Shown piece by piece: positions 18,344 to 26,963 of a stretch of DNA of 52,668 nucleotides. Location of the stretch: positions 1 to 52,668 of the forward strand of contig CALVWJ010000018.1 in NCBI GenBank assembly GCA_944366945.1, given 5' to 3'. A program made the position numbers and the translations under genes. The notes beneath the pieces were generated by a model that was not told the origin of the DNA, did not search any database, and saw only the letters and a program-made list of their open reading frames with translations. The stretch comes from an uncultured Clostridia bacterium (lineage in GTDB: Bacteria; Bacillota; Clostridia; Christensenellales; CAG-138). The stretch's first letter is position 1, and each line of letters begins with the position of its first letter.

Positions 18344-18817
18344 TTATTTGCCGATGGAAAGAATTACGAATTGCTGTACGCCGCCAGGGGTTTGAATTTC
18401 CACGGTTTCACCAACTTTATGGCCGATCAGCCCCGCGCCGACTGGGGACTCGTTGGAAATGCGGTTTTCAAGCGGGTTGGCCTCTGCGCTGCCCACGATC
18501 TGGTATTCCAACTCACGGTCGCCGAGCGCTGGCATGCGTACGCGCACCGTTGCGCCGACGTTGACAACATCGGTGCTGATGCTCTCTTCGTCGATGAGCA
18601 CGACGTTTTTGAGCATGTTTTCAATCTCAACGATTTCATATTCCATGCGCGCCTGCTCGGCCTTTGCTGCGTCGTATTCCGCATTTTCGCTCAAATCGCC
18701 GAACGAGCGGGCCACTTTGATCTGCTCCGCGATCTCCGTGCGGCCGGTGGTTTTTAGGTATTCCAACCGATCCTCGTATTTCTTAATGCCTTCTGCGGTC
18801 AAACGTACTTCTGCCAT
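18344..18817 (-). CDS. greA: Transcription elongation factor GreA
   Basis: Rescues backtracked RNA polymerase by stimulating transcript cleavage. The 157-residue protein shows the N-terminal coiled coil with the acidic tip (GDLSENAEYDAAK) and the C-terminal FKBP-like domain (SPVGAGLIGHKVGE). The frame is open up to 18928, but the conserved protein begins MAEVRLT at 18817, with GGAGGG ten bases upstream. It is the first gene of a greA-lysS operon driven by a consensus promoter. Confidence 0.98.
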   Translation of the reverse strand: MAEVRLTAEGIKKYEDRLEYLKTTGRTEIAEQIKVARSFGDLSENAEYDAAKAEQARMEYEIVEIENMLKNVVLIDEESISTDVVNVGATVRVRMPALGDRELEYQIVGSAEANPLENRISNESPVGAGLIGHKVGETVEIQTPGGVQQFVILSIGK

Positions 18818-18947
18818 GTTGCTGCTGTCCCTCCGGTTTCTTAGTGATAAAAGCGCATAAAGCGAACGTCCCACCTGCTGGGCAACGCTGCCCTTGCGGA
18901 TGGGAACGCCGTCGGCGGTTCCTTTCATTTATATATTTGTATAAGCC

Positions 18948-18976
18948 ATTATATGTAAGGGATTTCCCTTTGTCAA
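18948..18976 (-). promoter_or_regulatory. Consensus promoter of greA-lysS with palindromic spacer
   Basis: TTGACA (18976-18971) and TATAAT (18953-18948) are both perfect, with a 17-bp spacer. The spacer contains the inverted repeat AAGGGA-AA-TCCCTT. The leader to the greA start is about 125 nt. Confidence 0.85.
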
Positions 18977-19258
18977 GAATCCAGGCCGCCTTTCATGGTG
19001 CGCAAATAAAAGCATTTTAATGCATGCGCTTGCTTTTTTGCGGGTATTTTCTGAAAAGTTGCTAAAAGATCATGTAGAACGCCAGCAAATCCCATGGGAA
19101 GCTTATAAAATGGCCTTCGCCGTGCGTTTGCTGCCTTATACCCAACCCCAAAACCTATTTCCCGCCAGCATTTAAGGAAGGATGAAGATTCAATTGCTAC
19201 AAGCCCCATGGGATAGGATAAAATAACAGTGCGCAGATGCGGGGGATACCATCGGGAA
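18977..19258. other. Non-coding stretch upstream of the divergent greA and DUF2975-like promoters
   Basis: There is no ORF with coding character, no RNA family and no repeat that I can name. Confidence 0.5.
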
Positions 19259-19287
19259 TTGACATTTTTTAAATGGAATACTATACT
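19259..19287 (+). promoter_or_regulatory. Promoter of the DUF2975-like gene
   Basis: A perfect TTGACA (19259-19264) and a TATACT (19282-19287) have a 17-bp spacer. The 5' leader is unusually long (about 155 nt) with no identified regulatory fold. Confidence 0.7.
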
Positions 19288-19449
19288 GTATATAAATCAG
19301 TGTTTTGAATTCATTGGATCCAAGTGCAAAAAACGTATCATATGTATCCTGCTCCATCCGATATACGCATTATGCAAAACAGCGAAACGTATTTTGGAAC
19401 ATGCTGCTTTAAAAAAACGAAATCGATTTGAGGAAAGGAAGTGTGGATC

Positions 19450-20025
19450 ATGAAAGCTGCAATCCCTCGCGCCATGGGGGTTATTGCGATCCTCTTGCTG
19501 CTTTGCTGCCTTTTCGGCGTTTACAGGCTGGCTACATCCACAGGGCTGCTCCTCGCGGGCCAGGTGGCGGTGGAGCGGGCTGGTGGCGAGCCGATTTTGA
19601 TCAACGGGCAGCAGGAGGGGAACCGCTGGCTCACCCTGCCGGAACAGATCGTCCTTACCGATGCGCCACAGCAACTCCCCGGAGCCGTGCGCACGGGCGT
19701 CACCTGCATGGGGCTTGTGCGCTTCCTGCCTTGCCTTGCGGCGGTTATCCTTTGCGCCATCCTGCTTGTCAACGTTTTGCGCGGGCGCCTGTTTGAAACA
19801 ACCAACGCGCGCCTCCTGCGCGCGGCAGGCATTACGGTAACGGCTGCGGCAATCCTTGTTCCCCTCCTAAACGGGTATGTGATCCCTGCGCTGATCCGGG
19901 CGGCTTCCGGCGTGGGCATGGGCATAGGGCTGGAGTATGCCAGCGCCCCGCAGCTCTGGCAGGGGCTTGCGCTGCTGCTCGCTGCCTATGTTTTGCGGCA
20001 GGGGCAGGAGAAACGGCAGGCTTAA
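19450..20025 (+). CDS. Four-helix membrane protein, DUF2975-like
   Basis: A 191-residue protein with four hydrophobic segments (about residues 8-30, 80-100, 118-140, 160-180) and an extracytoplasmic loop between the first two. The loop LRGRLFETTNARLLRAAG before helix 3 resembles the DUF2975 pattern seen in the protein at 8184, so a distant relation is likely. Unlike that one, no HTH gene follows. ATG 19450 is chosen because AGGAAAGGAAG directly abuts the alternative GTG at 19441. Confidence 0.6.
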   Translation: MKAAIPRAMGVIAILLLLCCLFGVYRLATSTGLLLAGQVAVERAGGEPILINGQQEGNRWLTLPEQIVLTDAPQQLPGAVRTGVTCMGLVRFLPCLAAVILCAILLVNVLRGRLFETTNARLLRAAGITVTAAAILVPLLNGYVIPALIRAASGVGMGIGLEYASAPQLWQGLALLLAAYVLRQGQEKRQA

Positions 20026-20619
20026 CAGAAAGAAAAAACGCGGGCGGCTTCGCCGCCTATGCAAGCGTGCCAGGGCGCACGCATTCCATGCCCATACTGC
20101 GAGAACGCCTATAGGAAAGCGTTCTGCCGCATGGTTCATGGAGATTCGATGGGAGCCCCAATTTGCTGGGAACCCCAAAACCCATGTGGCAGTTAGGCTC
20201 TAGGCAGCCGCAGCCAGCCGGCTTGCGCCCGACTTGGCAGCGCAAAGATGCATTACCCCAAAGGGACGAAAGCGGCATGGAAGAGAGGAAATCTACTCTT
20301 TGCAGGGCTCCTGGCCATACCGCAGGTGTGAAAGGGATTAAGCAAACCGACATGTGCTGCTTTTTCGGCGGCCGGATGCAGGAAAGTCCTTGGACAGAGC
20401 TGCAAAGGCGTGCGCTGGGAACGCTTGCTGCGGACGCTGAACCTTTTACGACTCCGTGCAACCCTTTTTGGGGTGACTGCTGGGTAAGCGTGCATTTGTG
20501 CGCAGCAGCGAAGGCAAGAGCGCTTTTATGGGTGCAGGCTGTCTTGAGAGGCTTTTTATGAAGTAGGAGGCGGCTGGAAAAGCGGCGCAACCCAATGCGA
20601 AAGGATGCATGGCAACTGA
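20026..20619. other. GC-rich non-coding stretch
   Basis: About 600 bp without a plausible gene; translations in all frames are low-complexity Cys/Arg/Ser-rich. A GGCGGC-TTC-GCCGCC hairpin at about 20043-20057 is flanked by A-runs, so it would act as a terminator for minus-strand transcription. No RNA family was recognised. Confidence 0.5.
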
Positions 20620-20650
20620 AAACCGGGCCACTTTTTGTGGCCCGGTTTTA
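20620..20650. terminator. Terminator of the dusB operon
   Basis: The perfect stem AAACCGGGCCAC / GTGGCCCGGTTT (20620-20631 with 20637-20648) has flanking T and A runs. It is placed 12 bp past the dusB stop and is usable in both directions. Confidence 0.85.
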
Positions 20651-20661
20651 TTTTGGATGTT

Positions 20662-21639
20662 TTAAGCATCGCCATTGAGCGCATGTTTGTATTGCGTGAG
20701 CATGGACTCAAGTTCTGCAAGGCTTCCGGTTGCGTTTACCTGCGCGCGCAGCGCCGAAGCGCCGCGCATGCCGGAAAGGTACCATGCCACATGCTTGCGC
20801 ATCTCGATCACGGCGCGCGCTCCGCGGCATTCCACAAGCCGCCGCGCATGGGCGAGCGCTGTATCAATGCGTTCGGCGTTGGTGGGCGGCGCATAAGGTT
20901 TCCCTGCAAGCGCGGCCTGGATCTCCCGAAAAATGAAGGGGTTTCCTTCCGCGCCACGAGCCACCATAATGCCGTCGCAGCCGGTATGCGCGCGCAAAGC
21001 AAGCGCGTCTTGGCCGGAAAACACATCTCCATTGCCAATCACGGGGATGGAAACAGCCGTCTTTACCGCTGCGATGATATCCCAATCCGCCTTTCCGCTG
21101 TACATCTGCTCCCGCGTCCTGCCATGCACGGTCAGCATCGCCGCGCCGGATTCCTCGGCCATGCGGGCAAATGCAACGGCGTTGCTATGCGCCGCGTCAA
21201 ACCCCTTGCGGAATTTCACCGTTATGGGCAGGGAGGAAGCCTTTGCTGCTGCCTCAATGATGCGCGCGGCGCGCGGCAAATCCCGCATGAGCGCGCTGCC
21301 TTCGCCGTTGCTGATGATTTTGCGCGCGGGGCAACCCATGTTAAGGTCAATCAGCGCAAGCCCGGGATGAGATTCATTTGCAAGGCGCTTTGCCATTTCG
21401 GAAACGATTTCCGGCTCCGCGCCAAAGAGCTGCACGCCATAAGGCCGTTCCAAGGGGGATGCTGCGAGCAGGGAAGCGGTGCGTTCGCTGCCGTAATACA
21501 GCCCCTTTGCGCTTACCATTTCCGTATACGAAAAATCTGCCCCCATGGCGCGGCAGATTTCACGGAACGCGAGATCTGTTACGCCGGCCATGGGTGCGAG
21601 CAAAACTGGAAATTCGGTTTGTGGGGCGAAAAAGAGCAC
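20662..21639 (-). CDS. dusB: tRNA-dihydrouridine synthase
   Basis: An FMN-dependent enzyme that reduces specific uridines in the D-loop of tRNA. The TIM barrel begins with LLAPMAGVTDLAFR. The catalytic cysteine lies in LNMGCPARKI near residue 100, and GNGDVFS and GIMVARGA supply FMN phosphate binding. The length (325 aa) is typical of the DusB group. The start is GTG at 21639 with GGAAGGA seven bases upstream. It lies 44 bp after the membrane-protein gene on the same strand, so the two are probably cotranscribed. Confidence 0.95.
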   Translation of the reverse strand: MLFFAPQTEFPVLLAPMAGVTDLAFREICRAMGADFSYTEMVSAKGLYYGSERTASLLAASPLERPYGVQLFGAEPEIVSEMAKRLANESHPGLALIDLNMGCPARKIISNGEGSALMRDLPRAARIIEAAAKASSLPITVKFRKGFDAAHSNAVAFARMAEESGAAMLTVHGRTREQMYSGKADWDIIAAVKTAVSIPVIGNGDVFSGQDALALRAHTGCDGIMVARGAEGNPFIFREIQAALAGKPYAPPTNAERIDTALAHARRLVECRGARAVIEMRKHVAWYLSGMRGASALRAQVNATGSLAELESMLTQYKHALNGDA

Positions 21640-21683
21640 GGGAGCATTCCTTCCAACAATGGATCAACCGAAAACGGGCTGCT

Positions 21684-22244
21684 TTACGGCGTGGGAGAGG
21701 GGAGCAGGGAATAATTGGGCGTAGGCGCAGGTTCCACTTCCGGGTTTTCCTCTATAAGCGTAAGCCCCGTGATATACCAGCGGGAACCAGAACGCGCAAG
21801 GGAAATAGAATAGCGCGCCGCAGTCCATTCGGGAAGCTCTGCGCCCGATTCCGGATCGTTTGCGGAGGCGTTGATCGCAGCAAGGTAGGTGAGCACCTGC
21901 ATGGTTGCCCGCCGGTTCCAGGGCAGCACGCGAACCCCTTCTACTTCTACGCGGAAATCAAAGCTTGAAACGGTAAATTCATCGTAAAGCCCATCGTAAA
22001 GCGCATCGTCGTTGCGCACAAATTCCTCTGTGAAATACTCCGTTAAATCAAGTACCGCGCCATCGGTCAATATGCATTCTGCGCGCGCTTCCAAGCCCTC
22101 CGTCACAAGAATATAGAGGTTGCTGACATACATGCCCTCTACAAATACGCCGAGGCAGAGCGCGACGATGGCGGTGATAATCAAAAGCGTGCGCAGCACA
22201 TACCAGATCGAACGGCTGGCAACTGCATATTTGTTGCGCGACAT
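21684..22244 (-). CDS. Single-pass membrane protein, unknown function
   Basis: A 186-residue protein with one strongly hydrophobic helix (about residues 14-42), an extracytoplasmic domain of roughly 120 residues, and a Pro/Thr/Ser-rich tail. I do not recognise a family; the extracellular part resembles an NTF2-like or TcaA-type fold only in size. ATG 22244 (MSRNKYAV) is chosen over the upstream TTG at 22262 because GAAAGGAAAG lies just before it. It is probably the first gene of a two-gene unit with dusB. Confidence 0.65.
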   Translation of the reverse strand: MSRNKYAVASRSIWYVLRTLLIITAIVALCLGVFVEGMYVSNLYILVTEGLEARAECILTDGAVLDLTEYFTEEFVRNDDALYDGLYDEFTVSSFDFRVEVEGVRVLPWNRRATMQVLTYLAAINASANDPESGAELPEWTAARYSISLARSGSRWYITGLTLIEENPEVEPAPTPNYSLLPSPTP

Positions 22245-22422
22245 AGGCGGCTTTCCTTTCAACTGCCGGGATGGCCGGACTGCGGCCCTTCACTAGCTCA
22301 AATTTTTTACAAACTAAGGATACCACAATGCGCGTTCAAAGGCAAATGAACGGATTGTGAGAATTGCAGGCCGCCGCATGCGCAGTGATTCCAGAATCCC
22401 AATTCCAGCATAGTATGTACTA

Positions 22423-22436
22423 AGCTTGAACAAGCT
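22423..22436. repeat. Inverted repeat upstream of the VWA gene
   Basis: AGCTTG-AA-CAAGCT, a perfect 6-2-6 palindrome 27 bp before the VWA start codon and just downstream of a TAGTAT sequence. It could be an operator or a small mRNA hairpin. Confidence 0.4.
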
Positions 22437-22462
22437 AGAACAAGAAAGGATATGAATTCCAA

Positions 22463-23839
22463 ATGGGGGTTACCAATTCAAATAAAGAGTTAAGCGTTTC
22501 AAGCATTCATTGCGGCGATTCGTTTAAGGTTAAGCTTTCTTTGACAGCAGCGCCAAATATCATAACAAATCCTACGGATATCGTGCTTGCACTGGATCGC
22601 TCTGGCAGCATGAGCGGAAGCCCGTTTGCAAATCTGAAAAACGGTGCGAAGAAGTTCATTGATATCATTGCTGAATCTACCGGCGGAACACAGGATGGCC
22701 AGATCGGCTTTGGCAGCCACATCGGAATTGTGACCTTTGCCGGAACCGCGGTGCAGGACACCCAATTGATTACCTCGGTAAACGATTTGAAAGCGGCAGT
22801 CGATAGTTTATCGGCAAGTGGGCAGACAAATCATGCGGATGCTTTCACAAAAGCTACGCAGCTTTTTGATCCCGCCTCCACGAATGCCCGCGTGATCGTA
22901 TTGTTCACAGACGGGCGCACGACGGCTGGCGGAAATGCCACGCCAGTAGCTGTAGCGGCGAAAGCGCAGGGGATTATCATTTACTGCATCGGCCTTACCG
23001 GGAGCGACGGCATTGATGAACGGTCCCTCAATGTATGGGCTTCCAGCCCGCCCGCTTCCTATGTGGCGATTACGCCGGATGATTAGGAGCTGGAGACATT
23101 GTTTGAAGAGCTGGCCCAAAATATTGCGAAACCAGGTGCTACAAACATTGTGATTGATGAGGAAGTGAATTCCTGTTTCCAAATTACGTCTATATCAAAT
23201 CCCACGAAGGGAACGGCAAACATTACGGGAGCCCGCACCCTTCAATGGAAAATTGACGAGCTTGGCGTTAGCAGCAGCGAAGGAGCAGTACTCGAGTTTA
23301 CGGTTACGCATATGGGCGCCTGCACGGGTACGATTGAGGTGAACAATCGTATCGATTACAGCGATACAGAGGGAAACCTGGTTTCCTTCCCTTCCCCGGA
23401 AATCGAAGTCGACTGCGGCATTGTTGTAACGCCGGAGGAATGCCCTAACCCGGTTAACATTACCATCCAGGGATGCCAGGATGCTGTGGAATTTGATGCA
23501 GGCGATCTTGGCATGGAATCCCTCGGCCGGATTCTGCAGCTGGATGTTACAATCAAAAATGTGTGCCCGCGCAAGCGCGTGGCACTTGCGGCAATGGTTA
23601 CGGAGGTAGATCCGCGCGGCATTGAATACAAGCGCGGCATGAAAACGATAACGGTTCCGGCGCACACAAGGGCCACCTGCCATGATGTCACTGTGCGCGG
23701 AATAAAATTTGTCCTTCCGGAAGACCTTGATGTATCCGGCGGGTCAACAACTTCGATCTGCAACAGCCGCCGCTTTAAGGCCAGATTCATCGCCCATTAC
23801 ATTGATAACGATTTTGACGGTTGCAATATGGTGGTTTGA
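22463..23839 (+). pseudogene. von Willebrand factor A protein with an in-frame TAG
   Basis: The first 207 codons encode a VWA domain with an intact MIDAS: DRSGSMSG near residue 46 and FTDGRTTAGG near residue 150. TAG at 23084-23086 then interrupts the frame between ITPDD and ELETLFEEL. The same frame continues without further stops for 251 codons, giving the usual rest of this clostridial family (helix ending the VWA domain, beta domain, Cys-rich C-terminal domain with PNPVNITIQGC). No signal peptide or sorting motif is seen. AAAGGA lies about 12 bases before the ATG. The intact downstream half argues for a recent mutation, sequence error, or readthrough. Confidence 0.85.
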
Positions 23840-23989
23840 GCACATCCCTGCCGTACCAAAAATGTTTAAACATGCTATAGGGAGCCTCCTTCCGATGAGG
23901 AGGTTCCCGTGTTTGGCAGGCAGGCCAAACACAGAGTGGAGAGGGTACTTCTTGCCGTGTATGAGAGACCCTGCAATTAGTCTAATCAT
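23744..23989 (-). CDS. Doubtful small ORF antisense to the VWA 3' end
   Basis: An 81-codon frame starting MIRLIAGSLIHGKKYPLHS, with an excellent GGAGG six to seven bases before the ATG at 23989. Its last third runs antisense to the VWA gene, and two perfect hairpins (GGGAGCCTCC/GGAGGTTCCC and GTGTTTGGC/GCCAAACAC at 23878-23933) lie inside it. It may be a small basic peptide gene, or just sequence forced by the hairpins. Confidence 0.22.
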   Translation of the reverse strand: MIRLIAGSLIHGKKYPLHSVFGLPAKHGNLLIGRRLPIACLNIFGTAGMCSNHHIATVKIVINVMGDESGLKAAAVADRSC

Positions 23990-24338
23990 GATGCACCTCC
24001 TCTCTATGTGAAATTTAAATAAAGAAATTGATTTGATATTAGTGAATTACAATACGAAAAAATATTTTTTCTGTTCTTACTATTAATCTTTTACCAAGAT
24101 GCAAAATTGCTAGGAATTAAGGAATATCAAGAAATAAAGCCGGTATACAGTTTTGCGACTTACTTTTTCGGAAGCATTATTGAACAACGTATCGCTAAAC
24201 AAATTTGCTTTACATCAGAGCTAGAACTGATGCAAGCTACTTTTTCGTAAGAACTTTATAATTACAGTTTATTAGACCTGGTTAAAAAATGGTTGGTATG
24301 CACTGCGGTATGCTATAATAAAAAAAGGGGGGAATGGT
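23990..24338. other. AT-rich stretch with a start-less 70-codon frame
   Basis: The region is far more AT-rich than the flanks. On the plus strand, frame 24028-24250 is open with protein-like composition (YQDAKLLGIKEYQEIKP, then YFFGSIIEQRIAKQICF) but has no ATG/GTG start or ribosome site. It may be a fragment of an old gene. An extended -10 (TGCTATAAT, 24311-24319) with a poor -35 (TTGGTA, 24293) is the probable promoter of the next gene. Confidence 0.4.
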
Positions 24339-24959
24339 ATGTGTGGACGTTACTATATCGATGCGGAGGATCAAGAGGTTCAAACGCTTATTGCAGAGAT
24401 TGCGGCAGGGCCGGATGGAGTACGGATGCTTGATATGAAATTGGGCGAGATTTTCCCAACCAATACCGTGCCTGCCCTGGTGGCTGAAGGGGGCCGGTTG
24501 ATGCGCTGGGGGTTCAGCCGTTACAATGGCGGCGGGGCAGTGATCAATGCTCGCAGCGAAACGGCTATGGTGAAACCTATGTTTGCGAAATCCATGCAGG
24601 AAAGGCGATGCCTGCTGCCTGCAAGCCGCTATTTTGAATGGCAGCGCACACCGGGCGGGGCAAAAAAGCAAAAGTATGCCATTGCGCTGCCTGGTGGGAA
24701 GCCATTTTACCTTGCAGGAGTTTACAGGCAAGAAAAACAGTTTCCTGTTCCCGTATTCGCAATTTTGACCAGGGAAGCTGCGCCGGAGCTGGCTTATCTT
24801 CATGAAAGGATGCCTGTAGCTTTGCCATACAGCGCGCGTGACGCATGGCTTTCCCCAACATGCAACGTGGAAGAAACCATGCAAAGCTGCCTAACCAGCT
24901 TTATTTGTACACCGGCAGCAGAGAACAAAGCGGCGCAAATAGGGTTTGACCTAAATTGA
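24339..24959 (+). CDS. SRAP domain protein, YedK/HMCES type
   Basis: HMCES/YedK proteins form a covalent thiazolidine bond with abasic sites in single-stranded DNA through Cys2, protecting them from cleavage. All key elements are present: MCGRYY at the start (Cys2), INARSET, RCLLPASRYFEW with the catalytic glutamate, and the histidine in LHERMPV. The length is 206 aa. GGGGGG precedes the ATG. The gene is alone with its own extended -10 promoter. Confidence 0.94.
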   Translation: MCGRYYIDAEDQEVQTLIAEIAAGPDGVRMLDMKLGEIFPTNTVPALVAEGGRLMRWGFSRYNGGGAVINARSETAMVKPMFAKSMQERRCLLPASRYFEWQRTPGGAKKQKYAIALPGGKPFYLAGVYRQEKQFPVPVFAILTREAAPELAYLHERMPVALPYSARDAWLSPTCNVEETMQSCLTSFICTPAAENKAAQIGFDLN

Positions 24960-25045
24960 AAAGTATTTCGAACTAAATTATGCTATGTCGTGTTTTCAAA
25001 TCTTTAAAATATTTGAAAAATAGGATTGAAGTATAAGCAAAAGGA

Positions 25046-25074
25046 TGCAAAAAACGCGCGTTTCAAGGTATGAT
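25046..25074 (+). promoter_or_regulatory. Possible promoter with palindromic spacer for the ABC pair
   Basis: TATGAT (25069-25074) lies 17 bp after a weak TGCAAA. The spacer contains the perfect 12-bp palindrome AAACGCGCGTTT (25052-25063), placed where a repressor would block polymerase. Confidence 0.4.
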
Positions 25075-25147
25075 GTGGCTCGGAGATAGCCCGGATGCAA
25101 GATGATTTTGCGGGAAGATGGAAAATTGCATTAGGAATGGAATTAGG

Positions 25148-26938
25148 ATGAAACGATCGATAAGAGAACATCTGAAAACCTGCGTATCAGCTGTAAGAAC
25201 GTGCTACAGGGCAGCGGGCTCAATCGTTTTCTGGAATTATCTGCTTAGCGCTTTGATTGCGCTCCTGCCGTTTATCAGCGCGGCTGCGCTAAAGGAGATT
25301 ACCAATGAGCTTGCGGCGTTTGCTGCTTTAGGGCAGCCAATGAACCGTCTCATTTTTTTCGGCGCATGCTATATCGCGGTACTTTTGATCCGAAATACGC
25401 TAACAGGCTTCCAGGCTTATTCGAATCAAATCATAGAAGAAAAAACTACCCGGTCTGTAACCGATCAAATTGTCAAGAAAAGCACGGAAGTAGAAATCGC
25501 GTATTTTGATCGTGCAGAATACTATGATCAATTGTCGATTGCGCTGCGCTTTGCGAACAATGTGTATTATTTGTATAAAATGCTGGGAGACATCGCGCTT
25601 TCCATCATAACGGTGGTCATGACGATCGTTCTGCTTCTGGACATTGATCTGCGCATTACGATGATCCTTGTTATGATCCAGATCCCCATGCTGTGGATCC
25701 AGCTGAAAAATGCAAAGCGGGAGCTTGACACGGAAGAGGATTCCGCTTCGGACAATCGGCGCATCCAATACTTTTTTTCAATTGGATTGGAAAAACAATA
25801 TGCGAAAGACGTGCGCATTTCGCCGCTGGAGCATTTGGTTAAGCGTAAAATGGATGCATACACCGCGTCCTTTCTTCGGAAACAAAACAATATGCTCCAT
25901 AAAAACGCTGCAAAGGGCATTATCGGCGATTGGATCAGCTATCTTGCAATGGGAATTGCGCTTGTTCTTGCGGTCCTTGATGCAATGCATGGCGCCATAA
26001 GCATTGGAGACATTCAATATGCAATGAACCTTATATTGCTTTCTTCCGGCCGTTTGGAGAATTTAACGGTGGATCTGGCCTATTTGAAAGGGTTCCTAAC
26101 CCGGGTGGCCAAGTGCCTCTCCTTTATCCAGACTGCGGCGGAAAGCAGGCTGCATTGGGGGTCTTCGGAGCTTGATGAACTGCGCTCAATCCGCTTTGAG
26201 CATGTCTTCTTCCGCTACCCGAACGCCAAGGAATATGCATTGCAGGATGTGTCGTTTGAGCTGCGTGCAGGGGAGCGCGTGATGCTGGCCGGGCTCAACG
26301 GGGCCGGGAAGAGCACGATCGTGAAACTGCTGCTGGGGCTTTACCCGGCGGAATCGGGTGAGATCCTGCTGAATGGAAAAAAGATCAGCGCGTTTGCAAT
26401 TGAGGATATCCGTTCCAAGGTCGGGATTTTCTTTCAAGATACGGCGCTTTATGCGTTTACGCTCGCCGAGAATGTGCATATGTGGGCTCCCGGCTTCGAG
26501 AAGGACGAAGCAAAGCTGGCCGCTGCGCTTGCGCAGAGCGGCGTTTCCAGGATGATACAGGATTGGCCCATGGGAGAAAACACCGATTTAACCAAACTGT
26601 TTTCCGAAGACGGACGCGAGCTTTCGGGCGGGCAAGCGCAGAAAATAGCCTCTGCACGCGCCTTATACCATGGGGCGGATTTCCTTATCCTGGATGAGCC
26701 ATCTTCCTCGTTGGATGCAAAAAGCGAGGAAGAGATTTTCAAAAATGCGATCGCCCTTTCCAAGGATAGAGGCTGTCTGCTTGTTTCCCACCGGTTGTCC
26801 GTATCGCGCATGATGGATACCATCCTGTTTCTTGAGCATGGGAGAATTGCGGAATGCGGCAGCCACGAGCAGCTTCTCAAGAAAAATGGCAGGTATGCGC
26901 ATCTATACCGGCTGCAGGCAGACAGCTATCAATGGTAA
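25148..26938 (+). CDS. ABC exporter half-transporter (permease-ATPase), first of a pair
   Basis: A 596-residue fused exporter with six predicted membrane helices in the first 320 residues and an ATPase domain from about residue 355. Walker A is GLNGAGKST, the signature LSGGQAQK, Walker B FLILDEPSSSLD, and the switch histidine lies in VSHRLS; all catalytic residues look intact. ATG 25148 is preferred to the in-frame ATG 25118 because an AGGAATGGA sequence lies before it. The second half-transporter follows 25 bp later, so a heterodimer is likely. Such pairs export peptides, lipids or drugs; nothing here shows the cargo. Confidence 0.88.
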   Translation: MKRSIREHLKTCVSAVRTCYRAAGSIVFWNYLLSALIALLPFISAAALKEITNELAAFAALGQPMNRLIFFGACYIAVLLIRNTLTGFQAYSNQIIEEKTTRSVTDQIVKKSTEVEIAYFDRAEYYDQLSIALRFANNVYYLYKMLGDIALSIITVVMTIVLLLDIDLRITMILVMIQIPMLWIQLKNAKRELDTEEDSASDNRRIQYFFSIGLEKQYAKDVRISPLEHLVKRKMDAYTASFLRKQNNMLHKNAAKGIIGDWISYLAMGIALVLAVLDAMHGAISIGDIQYAMNLILLSSGRLENLTVDLAYLKGFLTRVAKCLSFIQTAAESRLHWGSSELDELRSIRFEHVFFRYPNAKEYALQDVSFELRAGERVMLAGLNGAGKSTIVKLLLGLYPAESGEILLNGKKISAFAIEDIRSKVGIFFQDTALYAFTLAENVHMWAPGFEKDEAKLAAALAQSGVSRMIQDWPMGENTDLTKLFSEDGRELSGGQAQKIASARALYHGADFLILDEPSSSLDAKSEEEIFKNAIALSKDRGCLLVSHRLSVSRMMDTILFLEHGRIAECGSHEQLLKKNGRYAHLYRLQADSYQW

Positions 26939-26963
26939 AGAAAGAATACTTTGGAGATAGGCT

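Noticed and set aside
20057..20590. 177-codon minus-strand ORF
   Set aside because: It has an implausible Cys/Ser/Pro-rich composition, no ribosome site and no domain.
20635..21714. 359-codon plus-strand ORF opposite dusB
   Set aside because: It is antisense to a clear enzyme gene and also starts inside a terminator.
23084..23086. Recoding of TAG as pyrrolysine
   Set aside because: VWA proteins of this type have no known need for pyrrolysine, no pyl gene is nearby and no special stem-loop was seen after the codon.
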